Assembly (NCBI GenBank): GCA_002786385.1
Contig: PGCN01000020.1
Span: 1-45,793, forward strand
DNA: 45,793 bases
Source: Flavobacterium sp. FEMGT703F
GTDB taxonomy: Bacteria > Bacteroidota > Bacteroidia > Flavobacteriales > Flavobacteriaceae
Direction of reading: 5' to 3'
The position numbers and the translations under genes were made by a program. Shown here piece by piece: positions 9,109 to 17,942 of this stretch (the stretch's first letter is position 1; each line of letters opens with the position of its first letter). The notes under the pieces were generated by a model that saw nothing but the letters and a program-made list of their open reading frames with translations, ran no database searches and was not told the DNA's origin.

Positions 9109-9136
9109 AAAACCCCGAACATTAATTCGGGGTTTT
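9109..9136. terminator. Bidirectional terminator between pafA and lysA
   Basis: AAAACCCCGAA (9109-9119) and TTCGGGGTTTT (9126-9136) form an 11-bp perfect stem with a 6-nt loop. A/T runs on both sides let it serve both convergent genes. Confidence 0.9.
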
Positions 9137-9139
9137 CTT

Positions 9140-10348
9140 TTATACTTCAACCATAATTTGGTTTTGCAATAAATCTTCAAAAGTTTCTCTTTGTCGGATC
9201 AGATGACCTTTGCCGTTTTTCCACAACACTTCGGCCGGTTTGAAACGCGAGTTGTAGTTGGAAGCCATCGAGAAACAGTAAGCGCCCGCATTTCTGAAAC
9301 ACAAAGTGTCGCCTTCGTGAATTTCGGCTATGCGACGGTTACTGGCAAACGTATCGGTCTCACAAATATAACCAACCACGGTATAAAAACGTTCTTTGCC
9401 TTTTGGATTGGAAATGTTTTCTATGCTGTGTTGCGAACCGTAAAACATCGGACGGATCAAGTGGTTAAAACCCGAGTCAATCCCGGCAAAAACTGTCGAA
9501 GTGGTTTGTTTGATAACATTCACAGTCGCCAAAAAGTAACCGGCTTCGCTTACCAAAAACTTCCCGGGTTCAAAGGCTAAAGTGAGTTCTCTGCCGTATT
9601 CTTTTTCAAAAGCCAAAAAGCGTTTGGTTAATTTTTTACCTAATTCTTCGATATCGGTTTCGATATCGCCTTTTTTGTAAGGTACTTTAAATCCAGAACC
9701 GAAATCTAAGAAGTCTAATTGTTGGAATTGTTTCGCGGCATCGAACAAAATTTCAGCGGCGTACAAAAACACTTCAATGTCCAAAATATCAGAACCCGTG
9801 TGCATGTGAATCCCGTTGATGTGCATCTTAGTGTTTTCTACAATGCGCAAAATATGTGGAATTTGGTAAATGGAAATCCCGAATTTACTGTCGATGTGTC
9901 CCACCGAAATATTCTCATTGCCACCAGCCATTACATGCGGATTGATTCGAATACATACCGGAACCGTTGGGTATTTGGTGCCGAAATGTTCTAAAACCGA
10001 TAAGTTATCAATATTAATTTGAACGCCTAGTTTTGCTACGGCTTCTATTTCTTCAAAAGAAACACCGTTAGGGGTAAAGATGATTTTGTCGGGTGTAAAA
10101 CCGGCATGCAGTCCTAATTGTACTTCTTGTAAGGAAACGGTGTCCAATCCCGAACCCAAGTTCTTCAAAAGCTTCAAAACAGAAATATTAGACAAGGCCT
10201 TCATAGCATAGTTGATGCGAAGCTTCTCCACCTTGGCAAAAGCATTCGTCAAACGTTTGTACTGAAATTCGATTTTTTCAGCGTCATACACATACAAAGG
10301 ATTCCCGAATTCTTGGGAAAGGGCTACTAAATCTGTTGTTTGTATCAT
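9140..10348 (-). CDS. lysA: Diaminopimelate decarboxylase
   Basis: A 402-aa fold-III PLP decarboxylase that converts meso-diaminopimelate to lysine, the last step of lysine synthesis, in the cytoplasm. The PLP lysine is K50 in YAMKALSN. The phosphate-binding and substrate motifs HMHTGSD, DFGSGFKVPY and FEPGKFLV are present, and the CETDTF segment supplies the second-subunit catalytic cysteine. The length is normal for the Bacteroidota form. It is convergent with the phosphatase gene and transcribed singly. A closely related decarboxylase of the same fold (carboxynorspermidine or arginine type) is less likely, because the sequence is typical of LysA at every motif. Confidence 0.92.
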   Translation of the reverse strand: MIQTTDLVALSQEFGNPLYVYDAEKIEFQYKRLTNAFAKVEKLRINYAMKALSNISVLKLLKNLGSGLDTVSLQEVQLGLHAGFTPDKIIFTPNGVSFEEIEAVAKLGVQINIDNLSVLEHFGTKYPTVPVCIRINPHVMAGGNENISVGHIDSKFGISIYQIPHILRIVENTKMHINGIHMHTGSDILDIEVFLYAAEILFDAAKQFQQLDFLDFGSGFKVPYKKGDIETDIEELGKKLTKRFLAFEKEYGRELTLAFEPGKFLVSEAGYFLATVNVIKQTTSTVFAGIDSGFNHLIRPMFYGSQHSIENISNPKGKERFYTVVGYICETDTFASNRRIAEIHEGDTLCFRNAGAYCFSMASNYNSRFKPAEVLWKNGKGHLIRQRETFEDLLQNQIMVEV

Positions 10349-10365
10349 AGAATTTTAAATTTGTG

Positions 10366-10396
10366 CAAAACTAAGTCGCATGACGCGCAAATCCAA
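10366..10396 (-). promoter_or_regulatory. lysA promoter
   Basis: On the minus strand TAGTTTTG (10373-10366) matches TAnnTTTG, and TTG (10396-10394) lies 20 bp upstream, within the 17-23 bp spacing of Flavobacterium promoters. The -7 box ends 17 bp before the lysA ATG. Confidence 0.55.
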
Positions 10397-10600
10397 AGAA
10401 AAACGCCACGTTAACAACTCTTTAAGTCATTTGACGGTCAGATTTTAATCGTATTACCTCGGAATATCAAATCGTTTAAGTTGAATAAAGTGGGATGAAT
10501 GTATTGGAAAACGATACTATAGCAGGATTAGTTAAAACTTGTACTAAAGTAGAATTGTTTTTTTGCGAATTAAATGTACTAAATTGATATACATTTCTTT
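10374..10600. other. Divergent lysA-sucC spacer with TGTACTAAA direct repeat
   Basis: No gene was found in this spacer. The 9-mer TGTACTAAA occurs at 10540-10548 and 10575-10583, a spacing of 35 bp, just upstream of the sucC promoter. The rest is AT-rich without visible structure. Confidence 0.5.
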
Positions 10601-10628
10601 TTGGTTTGAGACTAATTAATTACTTTTG
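10601..10628 (+). promoter_or_regulatory. sucC promoter
   Basis: TTG at 10601-10603 and TACTTTTG at 10621-10628 are 17 bp apart and match the Flavobacterium consensus TTG-N17-23-TAnnTTTG. This fixes the start at ATG 10681 rather than the upstream in-frame TTG at 10606, which lies inside the promoter. Confidence 0.6.
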
Positions 10629-10637
10629 TCACACATT

Positions 10638-10657
10638 TGCCGAATTCATTTTCGGCA
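10638..10657 (+). promoter_or_regulatory. Hairpin in the sucC leader
   Basis: TGCCGAA (10638-10644) pairs with TTCGGCA (10651-10657) across a 6-nt loop. It begins a few bases after the expected transcription start and 24 bp before the ATG, so it would sit at the 5' end of the message. It lacks a T run and is not a terminator. Confidence 0.5.
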
Positions 10658-10680
10658 TTGCAACACAAAAAATCTTCATT

Positions 10681-11874
10681 ATGAACATTCACGAATATCA
10701 AGGAAAAGAAATTTTAGCCAGTTACGGAGTAAGAGTACAACGCGGCATTGTGGCTAACAGCCCGGTTGAAGCGGTAGCAGCTGCTAAACAGTTAACGGCA
10801 GAAACCGGAACAGGATGGCACGTTGTTAAAGCGCAAATCCATGCCGGAGGAAGAGGAAAAGGCGGCGGCGTAAAGTTGGCCAAAAACTTGCAACAAGTGG
10901 AGGAGTTGTCTGAGCAAATCATCGGGATGATGTTGAAAACACCTCAAACACCACCGGAAGGGAAAAAAGTACACAAAGTATTAATTGCTGAAGATGTTTA
11001 CTATCCGGGAGAAAGTGAAACCCAAGAGTTCTACATGTCGGTTTTATTAAACAGAGCCAAAGGAAGAAACATGATTATGTATTCAACCGAAGGCGGAATG
11101 GATATTGAAGAAGTAGCCGAGCATACACCACACTTAATCTTTACTGAAGAAATAGATCCTGCTGTAGGATTGCAAGGTTTCCAAGCCAGAAGAATTGCTT
11201 TCAATTTAGGGCTTTCCGGAAATGCGTTCAAAGAAATGGTGAAGTTCGTTGAGTCTTTGTACAACGCTTACATTGGTTCAGATGCTTCTATGTTTGAAAT
11301 CAATCCGGTTTTAAAAACATCCGATAACAAAATTATGGCCGTTGATGCCAAAGTAAATATTGATGACAACGCTTTATACAGACAACCAAAATATGCTGAC
11401 ATGCGCGACATTCGTGAGGAAAATCCAATCGAAGTAGAAGCCAAAGAAGTTGGGTTGAATTACGTTGACCTTGACGGAACAGTTGGTTGTATGGTAAATG
11501 GTGCCGGATTGGCAATGGCTACTATGGACTTAATCAAATACGCAGGATTCGAACCGGCTAACTTCTTAGACGTTGGAGGAACTGCTGATGCGAAACGTGT
11601 GGAAACGGCTTTCCGTATCATTTTGAAAGATCCGAACGTAAAAGCTATTTTAATCAACATTTTTGGTGGTATCGTTCGTTGTGACCGTGTAGCTCAAGGT
11701 GTTGTTGATGCTTACAAAAATATGGGAGATGCGATTAAAGTGCCGATTATTGTTCGTTTACAAGGAACCAATGCAGAAATTGCTAAGGAATTAATCGACA
11801 ATTCAGGAATGCCAATCTTATCTGCGGTACAATTCCAAGAAGCAGCTGACCAAGTTAAAGCCGCTTTATCATAA
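10681..11874 (+). CDS. sucC: Succinyl-CoA ligase (ADP-forming) beta subunit
   Basis: A 397-aa TCA-cycle enzyme subunit that, with SucD, interconverts succinyl-CoA and succinate with formation of ATP. It starts with the family's [17 protein letters not shown]. The ATP-grasp loop [14 protein letters not shown], the metal-binding FEINPVL, and the CoA-ligase domain motifs [11 protein letters not shown] and [10 protein letters not shown] are intact. The length equals the usual 390-400 aa. The ATG at 10681 is chosen because a good promoter and a leader hairpin precede it. The partner sucD is not adjacent: the gene stands alone and is closed by a terminator 24 bp downstream. Separate sucC and sucD loci are common in Flavobacteriia, so this is not a sign of loss. 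Confidence 0.95.
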   Translation: MNIHEYQGKEILASYGVRVQRGIVANSPVEAVAAAKQLTAETGTGWHVVKAQIHAGGRGKGGGVKLAKNLQQVEELSEQIIGMMLKTPQTPPEGKKVHKVLIAEDVYYPGESETQEFYMSVLLNRAKGRNMIMYSTEGGMDIEEVAEHTPHLIFTEEIDPAVGLQGFQARRIAFNLGLSGNAFKEMVKFVESLYNAYIGSDASMFEINPVLKTSDNKIMAVDAKVNIDDNALYRQPKYADMRDIREENPIEVEAKEVGLNYVDLDGTVGCMVNGAGLAMATMDLIKYAGFEPANFLDVGGTADAKRVETAFRIILKDPNVKAILINIFGGIVRCDRVAQGVVDAYKNMGDAIKVPIIVRLQGTNAEIAKELIDNSGMPILSAVQFQEAADQVKAALS

Positions 11875-11897
11875 TATTGTTTTAAACCAATATAGAG

Positions 11898-11930
11898 AAT
11901 CCCGAGTTTTGGCTCGGGATTTTTTTTTTT
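11898..11930 (+). terminator. sucC terminator
   Basis: AATCCCGAG (11898-11906) pairs with CTCGGGATT (11913-11921) over a 6-nt loop and is followed by nine more T. This is a textbook intrinsic terminator. Confidence 0.92.
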
Positions 11931-11993
11931 GTCAAATTCTCAACTAAAGTTGGTAAATACTCATTTGCTATTTTTCCCTCCGAATGGAAATCT

Positions 11994-12001
11994 TACATTT
12001 G
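11994..12001 (+). promoter_or_regulatory. Probable -7 box of the sensor kinase operon
   Basis: TACATTTG matches TAnnTTTG and ends 24 bp before ATG 12026. The nearest upstream TTG (11965-11967) is 26 bp away, slightly outside the normal spacing. Confidence 0.4.
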
Positions 12002-12025
12002 TTATATAGCATTGACTTTATTATC

Positions 12026-13987
12026 ATGAGAAAACTTTACCCTTTCATATTGGCTTTTTGGTGTACAGCCTATTTTTCGGTTGAAGCCCAAAATACCAAA
12101 GCTGACAGCTTGATAACAGTGCTTGGCAAAACCAAAAATGACATCGACAAAGCCCAGTTGCTCAATGCTATAGCCGATGCTTATAAGACTTCTGATCCCA
12201 AATCGATGAAGGTTTATGCCCAAAAAGCTTTCGATTTGGCTCAGAAAACAGACTACCAATTGGCCAAAGGGAATGCGTTGTTGAATTTAGGAAACGCTAA
12301 TATTATCTTAGGTGACTATCCCAAAGCATTACGCTATTTTACCGATGCGCAGCATGTATTTGAAAATGCCGCTGCAGCTACTGATAAAGAGCAGCAAAAA
12401 GGTTTAGCCAAAGCGTTGGGTAGTATTGGAATTGTCTTTTCGGAACAGAGCAATTATGCCAAAGCATTGCAGTATTATCTCAAATCGGTTACCATTTACG
12501 AGCAACTTCGCGACGAAGAAAAATGCGCCAAACTATACAATAATATCGGAATCGTTTATAAATCATTAGCCTCTGATTTTAAAGCCTTGGCCTATTTTGT
12601 CAAAGCACAAAAAATACAAGAGCAATTAGCCGATCCGAATATAGGCATTACGTACACCAATATTGCCAATACCTATTTAAAGCAAAACAATCCGGAGAAA
12701 GCTTTTGAATACTACACCAAAGCCAAATCGGCTTTAGACCAACACCCGAATCCACGTGCTTTGGGCGAATGGTTCAACAATGTCGGTTTGTATTTCAAAT
12801 CGACCCAACAACCCGAAAAAGCTGTAGCGCACTGGAGTAATGCCATTCAAACTTTTGAAAATATAGAAGATAAATTCGGGGTAGGCGATACGTATTTGTT
12901 GTTGGGACAATTGTATTTGGAACAAAACAAAGTGCAACAAGCTATTGCTTTTGCCGAAAAAGCTTCGGCGCTGGCTAAATCGATTAAAGTATTGGAGCAA
13001 CAGGTGATTGCTGAAAAATTGTTGAGTGACATTTATGCTAAACAAAACAATTCGGCTCAAGCCTTGTTGCACTTTAAAGCGTACAGCATCGCTAAAGACA
13101 GTTTGACCAACGAAGAAAACATCCGCCGAACGGTAGAAGAAGAAATGGCCTTCGATTTTGAAAAACGCGAAGCCATCCATCAAAAAGAAATTGAAAAGCG
13201 CGATTTATTGTTGCAGGAAGAATCCAAACGCAATGTACTGCAACTGATATTTGCGGCGGTTTTCGGCTTGTTGCTTTTCGGTATTGCGTTTCTGATTTAC
13301 AACAGAATTCAGTTGAAAAAGAATTTAACGTTGCAAAAAGAATTGGCCGAGTACGAACAAAAAGCCTTGCATTTGCAAATGAATCCGCATTTTGTGTTCA
13401 ATTGTTTGGGTTCGATATCGAGCTTTATTGTGCAAAACGGTACCGATTCGGCCATCAAATACTTGTCGAAATTCTCCAAATTAATGCGGTTGACCTTAGA
13501 GTATTCAAAAGAATCTCTGATTCCCATCGACAAAGAAATTGAGAGTTTGCAAAACTATTTGGAACTTGAGCAATTGCGGTTCAATAATAAGTTTACCTTT
13601 TCCATTTTCAAAAGTGATGCGATTGAAGACGATATGGCTATACCGCCGTTATTGTTACAACCTTTTGTGGAAAATGCCATTATTCACGGTGTCATTCCCA
13701 AAAAGGAAATAGGCAGTATTGCGGTTCGCTTTGTGTTGGAAAAAGACAGCTTGCTTTGTACCGTAGAAGACAATGGTATAGGGTTCAGCGAGTCAAAATC
13801 GCAAAAACAACATTCGGTAGTAGCGCACAAATCGATGGCGTTGGATATTACCAAGAAGCGTTTGGAAATGATAGAATCGACCACCAAACAGAAAACAGAG
13901 TTCACCATAGAAGAAGTTAAAAACAACAACGGAGAAACACAAGGTACTAAAGTGACTTTGCATTTGCCCATTCAATATATCAAATGA
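12026..13987 (+). CDS. TPR-containing LytS-type sensor histidine kinase
   Basis: A 653-aa protein. The ATG at 12026 gives the signal peptide MRKLYPFILAFWCTAYFSVEAQ; the in-frame start at 11984 would overlap the -7 box. Order: export signal, about seven tetratricopeptide repeats in the periplasm (roughly 60-370), an acidic/basic helical stretch, one membrane segment (NVLQLIFAAVFGLLLFGIAF, about 395-415), then a cytoplasmic HisKA_LytS-like domain with phospho-acceptor H455 in MNPHFVFNCLG, and an ATPase domain with N box FVENAIIHG and G box EDNGIGF. It should phosphorylate the response regulator that follows, whose start overlaps its stop (ATGA at 13984-13987). No classical ligand domain (PAS, Cache) is visible, so the TPRs probably sense through a protein partner; the signal is unknown. 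Confidence 0.9.
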   Translation: MRKLYPFILAFWCTAYFSVEAQNTKADSLITVLGKTKNDIDKAQLLNAIADAYKTSDPKSMKVYAQKAFDLAQKTDYQLAKGNALLNLGNANIILGDYPKALRYFTDAQHVFENAAAATDKEQQKGLAKALGSIGIVFSEQSNYAKALQYYLKSVTIYEQLRDEEKCAKLYNNIGIVYKSLASDFKALAYFVKAQKIQEQLADPNIGITYTNIANTYLKQNNPEKAFEYYTKAKSALDQHPNPRALGEWFNNVGLYFKSTQQPEKAVAHWSNAIQTFENIEDKFGVGDTYLLLGQLYLEQNKVQQAIAFAEKASALAKSIKVLEQQVIAEKLLSDIYAKQNNSAQALLHFKAYSIAKDSLTNEENIRRTVEEEMAFDFEKREAIHQKEIEKRDLLLQEESKRNVLQLIFAAVFGLLLFGIAFLIYNRIQLKKNLTLQKELAEYEQKALHLQMNPHFVFNCLGSISSFIVQNGTDSAIKYLSKFSKLMRLTLEYSKESLIPIDKEIESLQNYLELEQLRFNNKFTFSIFKSDAIEDDMAIPPLLLQPFVENAIIHGVIPKKEIGSIAVRFVLEKDSLLCTVEDNGIGFSESKSQKQHSVVAHKSMALDITKKRLEMIESTTKQKTEFTIEEVKNNNGETQGTKVTLHLPIQYIK

Positions 13988-14742
13988 TTACAGCCTTATT
14001 AATAGACGATGATAGCAATTTGAGAAACGGTATGAAAAGCTTGTTGGCTCGATATGCGCCTGAAATCCGCATTATAGGAGAAGCCGATAGTGTTGAAACC
14101 GGCGTGAAAATCGTATTGCAAAATCAGCCGCAAGTAGTATTTCTCGACATTCATTTGGGCGACGGTTCCGGTTTTGATTTGCTGGAGGAAGTCAACCAAC
14201 GCGGCAAACTCAATTCGCAAATCGTATTCATTACAGCGCACGAGCAATATGCCATTAAAGCATTTCGATTCAGTGCTTTGGATTTTTTGCTCAAACCCGT
14301 TGATCCGGAAGAATTGCAAAAAGTCATCGAAAAGCTACAGCAAGTCATTGACAAAAACGACAGTGTAGCGCACATCGATTTGTTGTTGGAGAACATTCGT
14401 AAGAAAGTCGATAATTTCAAGCGAATTGCTTTGTCGAATTCCGATGGGATTCATTTGTTTGAAGTGAGCGATATTATCCGTTGCGAAAGCGAAGACAATT
14501 ACACCAAGTTTTACATCAAAAACAGCAAACCGATATTGATTTCCAAAACGTTGAAAGAATACGAAGAATTGTTAACCGAGCATGGATTTGAGCGGATTCA
14601 CCAAAGTCATTTGATCAATTTGGCGTATTTGAAATCGTATATCAAAAAAGACGGCGGTTATGTAATCATGGCAGACAATGCGAATTTGCCGATTTCACAG
14701 CGAAAAAAGGAACGATTGCAGGAATTGCTGAAGACGTTGTAG
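13984..14742 (+). CDS. LytTR family response regulator
   Basis: A 252-aa protein. The receiver domain (about 1-120) has acidic pocket D8/D9/D10, phospho-acceptor D55 in VVFLDIH, and the conserved Thr and Lys in FITAHEQYA and FLLKPVD. A linker leads to a C-terminal LytTR DNA-binding domain (about 145-250) with the usual SNSDGIHLFEVSDIIRCES and IHQSHLINLAYL segments. LytTR regulators bind DNA as dimers at promoter direct repeats. The gene overlaps the kinase by 4 bp, so the two form a cognate pair. The targets are not evident; the T9SS surface gene immediately downstream is one candidate by position only. Confidence 0.93.
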   Translation: MITALLIDDDSNLRNGMKSLLARYAPEIRIIGEADSVETGVKIVLQNQPQVVFLDIHLGDGSGFDLLEEVNQRGKLNSQIVFITAHEQYAIKAFRFSALDFLLKPVDPEELQKVIEKLQQVIDKNDSVAHIDLLLENIRKKVDNFKRIALSNSDGIHLFEVSDIIRCESEDNYTKFYIKNSKPILISKTLKEYEELLTEHGFERIHQSHLINLAYLKSYIKKDGGYVIMADNANLPISQRKKERLQELLKTL

Positions 14743-14853
14743 CAAATTCTAATTCAAACTCAGTCGTTACTCATTTAACAAACAGTTACCAAAAAACGAA
14801 GCGTACTTTTATAAAGTCAAACCAAAAAACAATCATAACGAATACTCTATATT

Positions 14854-17760
14854 ATGAAAAAACTATACTTTTTATTGTTCTTTATAACGATATCGTTATA
14901 TGGTCAGCCGCCAATCAATCAACCTAGTCAATTAGTGGCTTGTCAAGTTAGTAATGCTCAAGGATTGTTTAATTTGACGTCAAAGAATGCAGAAATATTA
15001 GGAAGTTTAGATCCGACATTATTCACCGTAAACTATTATGAGAGTTATCCTGATTCTCAAAATGGAATAAATTCTATACAGAATCCTACTCAGTATATCT
15101 TCAGTGGAAATGGTTTTCAAACAGTTTTTGTTAGGGTATTTGAAAATCAAAATCCATCTAACTTCGCATTAACCTATTTGCAGTTGCAATTGTATTATTT
15201 ACCATACATTCTGCAATCACCTAATATGACGGTTTATGAGTTGCCAAATGATGGTGTAGCTGCTTTTAATTTAAATATTCAAATTCCGCTTATGCTAAGT
15301 AGCCAACAAAACATGCTAGTAACCTTTCATACTTCTGAAGCCGATGCACACAACAATAGCAATCCATTGCTAAATACAACTTCATACACCAATGTTAGTA
15401 ATCCACAAACTATTTTTGCAAGGGTAGAAAATAGTATTTCAGGTTGTTACTCTATTGCAAATTTTCAATTGATTGTTGCTTCGGATGGAATTGTAAATAT
15501 ACCTGATGCTAATTTAAAAGCAAAGCTATTGTCGGCAAATGAAAACAACAGTATAGCTTCAAATGTAAATCCCAATAACTCTGCAACATTGAATACTTAT
15601 ACTAAGATTGATGCAAATCAAGATGGACAAATCCAATTTTCAGAGGCGCAAGCTATAATTTATCTCAATGTTAGTGGAACCCAATCAACTAATGTTGGCA
15701 TTCAAAATTTACAAGGCATAGAAGCCTTTTATAATCTAATTACCTTTTCATGTAAGTACAACCAATTGAGTTCAATCGATTTAAGTGTTTTGCCGAAGAT
15801 TAGAAATTTTTATTGCACTAATAATAACTTAACGTCATTAAATCTAGCAAATACAAGCGATTTAAGAATCATAGATTGTGGTTACAACCAGTTAACCAAT
15901 TTGAATCTACATGACTCTGTAAATTTGACAAGTTTGAGTGCCAGAAATAATCAATTGACTTCTTTGGATTTAAGTAACAATGACAAAATTGAATATGTTT
16001 ATATTGTATCCAATAGTTTAACTAGTTTTGAATTAAGTAATAAAAACTTTGTGAGAACGTTGGAACTTGGATTGAATCAATTAACAAGTATTCAATTATT
16101 TAATTTACCCATATTGTATCGAATTAAAGTTCAAAATAACAATTTAACAAATATCGATTTGTCTTCGGTTGCTTTTCAAGTTGAGCCCAATAATGTTCCA
16201 AGTGCTAATGTTTTTGATGTATATTTAAACAATAATGTTAATTTGAGAGTTGTCAATATAAGGAATGGTTTTACGAATGAAGATGTTAGTTTTGCCTCCG
16301 GAAGTTTAAATGATTTACAACAATATATTTGTGTTGATGAAAATGATGTATTCAGTTTTTTTAGTCCAACTCCAAATCCAATATTTGGAACTTATTGTTC
16401 ATTTACTCCCAATGGATATTATAATATAATAACCGGGACTATATTGTTTGATGCAGAACAGAATGGTTGTAATGCTGATGATATGTCAAATCCTAATATT
16501 AGAATTGACATCAATGACGGAATAAATCAAGGCTCAACTTTTACTGATAATTCAGGAATTTATAATTTCTATACCGAGGCAGGAAGTTTTGAGCTCAATC
16601 TGAATGTTGAAAACCCTTCTTGGTTTAATTTATCACCAAATAATGCTTCTGTTTCTTTTGCTGATGATAACAACAATACAGCAACCCAAAACTTCTGTAT
16701 TACAGCTAACGGTATTCATCCCGATTTAGAAATCATTGTTGCGCCGGTATTTCCATCACGTCCCGGTTTTGAGGCAGTTTACAAAATTGTTTATCGCAAC
16801 AAAGGAAACCAAACCTTGTCACAAGCTTACGGGATTAACTTTTTCTATAATGACAACCTGATGGATATGGTGTCCACCAGTATAGTGCCAACTTCTGTAG
16901 TTAGCGGAGGTCTCTCTTGGGATTATGCCAACTTGCAGCCTTTTGAAAGTCGGGAAATTTTAGTGACTTTCAATATTAATACGCCTACCGCAGCCAATCC
17001 GGTGAATATTAATGATGTATTGACATTTACAGCTTCCATCTTGCCGCAGGCAGGCGATGAGAATACTAGTGATAATTTGTATGTGTATAATGAAGTCGTG
17101 GTTGGTTCTTATGATCCGAATGATATTAAGTGTTTGGAAGGTGATGTTGTTTCGCCGGCTGAAATAGGGGATTACCTGCATTACATGATTCGTTTTGAAA
17201 ATACCGGAACAGCGGAAGCGGAAAACATCGTGGTTCGAACTGAAGTCAATCCGGCAGATTTTGATATCAATTCTTTGCAACTTTTAAATACTTCTCATCC
17301 TGTAAACGCTAAAATTACAGGCAATGTAGTGGAGTTTATTTTTCAGAATATTTTATTAGAATCAGGCGGTCACGGAAACGTATTACTAAAGGTAAAATCG
17401 AAAGATACTTTACAACAAGGCGATAACGTTAACAAAAGAGCCAACATTTATTTTGATTACAATTATCCGGTAGCTACTAACGAGGCCGAAACTATTTTCC
17501 AAGCCTTGAGTAATCCCGATTTTGAACAAGACCAATCAATCTCGGTTTATCCTAACCCAACAAAAGACAAAGTCAATGTTTCGGGCGATTTTACTTTGCA
17601 AACGGTGCAATTGTATGATGTACAAGGCAGGTTGTTGCAAACCCAATTGGCCAATGACAATCAAACCATTATAGATATCTCAGCGCACAGCAACGGTGTG
17701 TATTTTATAAAAGTAACCTCGGACAAGGGAATTAAAGTTGGGAAAATAGTTAAAGAATAA
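14854..17760 (+). CDS. Large secreted LRR protein with T9SS type A sorting tail
   Basis: A 968-aa surface or secreted protein. Order: signal peptide MKKLYFLLFFITISLYGQ; a beta-rich N-region with two Ig-like units (about 20-210); a single EF-hand-like calcium loop, IDANQDGQIQFSEA (about 251-264); leucine-rich repeats of the LTSLDLSNN kind (about 285-470); a middle beta domain with GTILFDAEQNGCNADD (about 525-620); DUF11/DUF7619-like repeats with GSYDPNDIKCLEGD and IYFDYNYPVATNEAET (about 625-880); and a Por-secretion tail (about 893-968) with SVYPNPTKDKVNV and KIVKE, the type A signal. LRR plus T9SS architecture suggests protein or glycan binding at the surface. No catalytic motif is visible. 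It is transcribed separately and ends in a strong terminator. Confidence 0.85.
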   Translation: MKKLYFLLFFITISLYGQPPINQPSQLVACQVSNAQGLFNLTSKNAEILGSLDPTLFTVNYYESYPDSQNGINSIQNPTQYIFSGNGFQTVFVRVFENQNPSNFALTYLQLQLYYLPYILQSPNMTVYELPNDGVAAFNLNIQIPLMLSSQQNMLVTFHTSEADAHNNSNPLLNTTSYTNVSNPQTIFARVENSISGCYSIANFQLIVASDGIVNIPDANLKAKLLSANENNSIASNVNPNNSATLNTYTKIDANQDGQIQFSEAQAIIYLNVSGTQSTNVGIQNLQGIEAFYNLITFSCKYNQLSSIDLSVLPKIRNFYCTNNNLTSLNLANTSDLRIIDCGYNQLTNLNLHDSVNLTSLSARNNQLTSLDLSNNDKIEYVYIVSNSLTSFELSNKNFVRTLELGLNQLTSIQLFNLPILYRIKVQNNNLTNIDLSSVAFQVEPNNVPSANVFDVYLNNNVNLRVVNIRNGFTNEDVSFASGSLNDLQQYICVDENDVFSFFSPTPNPIFGTYCSFTPNGYYNIITGTILFDAEQNGCNADDMSNPNIRIDINDGINQGSTFTDNSGIYNFYTEAGSFELNLNVENPSWFNLSPNNASVSFADDNNNTATQNFCITANGIHPDLEIIVAPVFPSRPGFEAVYKIVYRNKGNQTLSQAYGINFFYNDNLMDMVSTSIVPTSVVSGGLSWDYANLQPFESREILVTFNINTPTAANPVNINDVLTFTASILPQAGDENTSDNLYVYNEVVVGSYDPNDIKCLEGDVVSPAEIGDYLHYMIRFENTGTAEAENIVVRTEVNPADFDINSLQLLNTSHPVNAKITGNVVEFIFQNILLESGGHGNVLLKVKSKDTLQQGDNVNKRANIYFDYNYPVATNEAETIFQALSNPDFEQDQSISVYPNPTKDKVNVSGDFTLQTVQLYDVQGRLLQTQLANDNQTIIDISAHSNGVYFIKVTSDKGIKVGKIVKE

Positions 17761-17782
17761 GTTCGGGTTTTATAATTGTGGT

Positions 17783-17814
17783 AAAGGCATACAGTTTTGT
17801 ATGCCTTTTTTTTT
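17783..17814 (+). terminator. Terminator of the LRR/T9SS protein gene
   Basis: AAAGGCATAC (17783-17792) pairs perfectly with GTATGCCTTT (17799-17808) over a 6-nt loop and runs into a T tract. Confidence 0.92.
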
Positions 17815-17849
17815 GTATATCATTTTTGCAAAATTTATCAAATAATTAA

Positions 17850-17859
17850 CGAAAACGTT
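17850..17859. promoter_or_regulatory. CGAAAACGTT half-palindrome upstream of gltA
   Basis: This 10-mer is the first ten bases of the perfect palindrome found at 43938-43951, and both are preceded by ATTAAC within a few bases. The second half here reads GCCG, so the symmetry is broken. It lies 34 bp before the gltA -7 box. A shared regulator is possible but unproven. Confidence 0.25.
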
Positions 17860-17893
17860 GCCGTAATTCTTTTTTATTTCGTTTGTATTTCCC

Positions 17894-17901
17894 TAATTTT
17901 G
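17894..17901 (+). promoter_or_regulatory. Probable -7 box of gltA
   Basis: TAATTTTG matches TAnnTTTG and lies 41 bp before the ATG. No TTG occurs at 17-23 bp upstream, so the promoter is only partly supported. Confidence 0.35.
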
Positions 17902-17942
17902 TTAAAATATTAATTTATCAGACCTAATTCCCATATTATATC

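Noticed and set aside
9191..9580. 129-codon plus-strand frame opposite lysA
   Set aside because: It is fully antisense to a strongly conserved enzyme and shows no signal or domain.
12734..13183. 149-codon minus-strand frame inside the sensor kinase gene
   Set aside because: It is antisense to the TPR region of an intact kinase. Its Phe-rich sequence is the expected complement of Lys/Glu codons.
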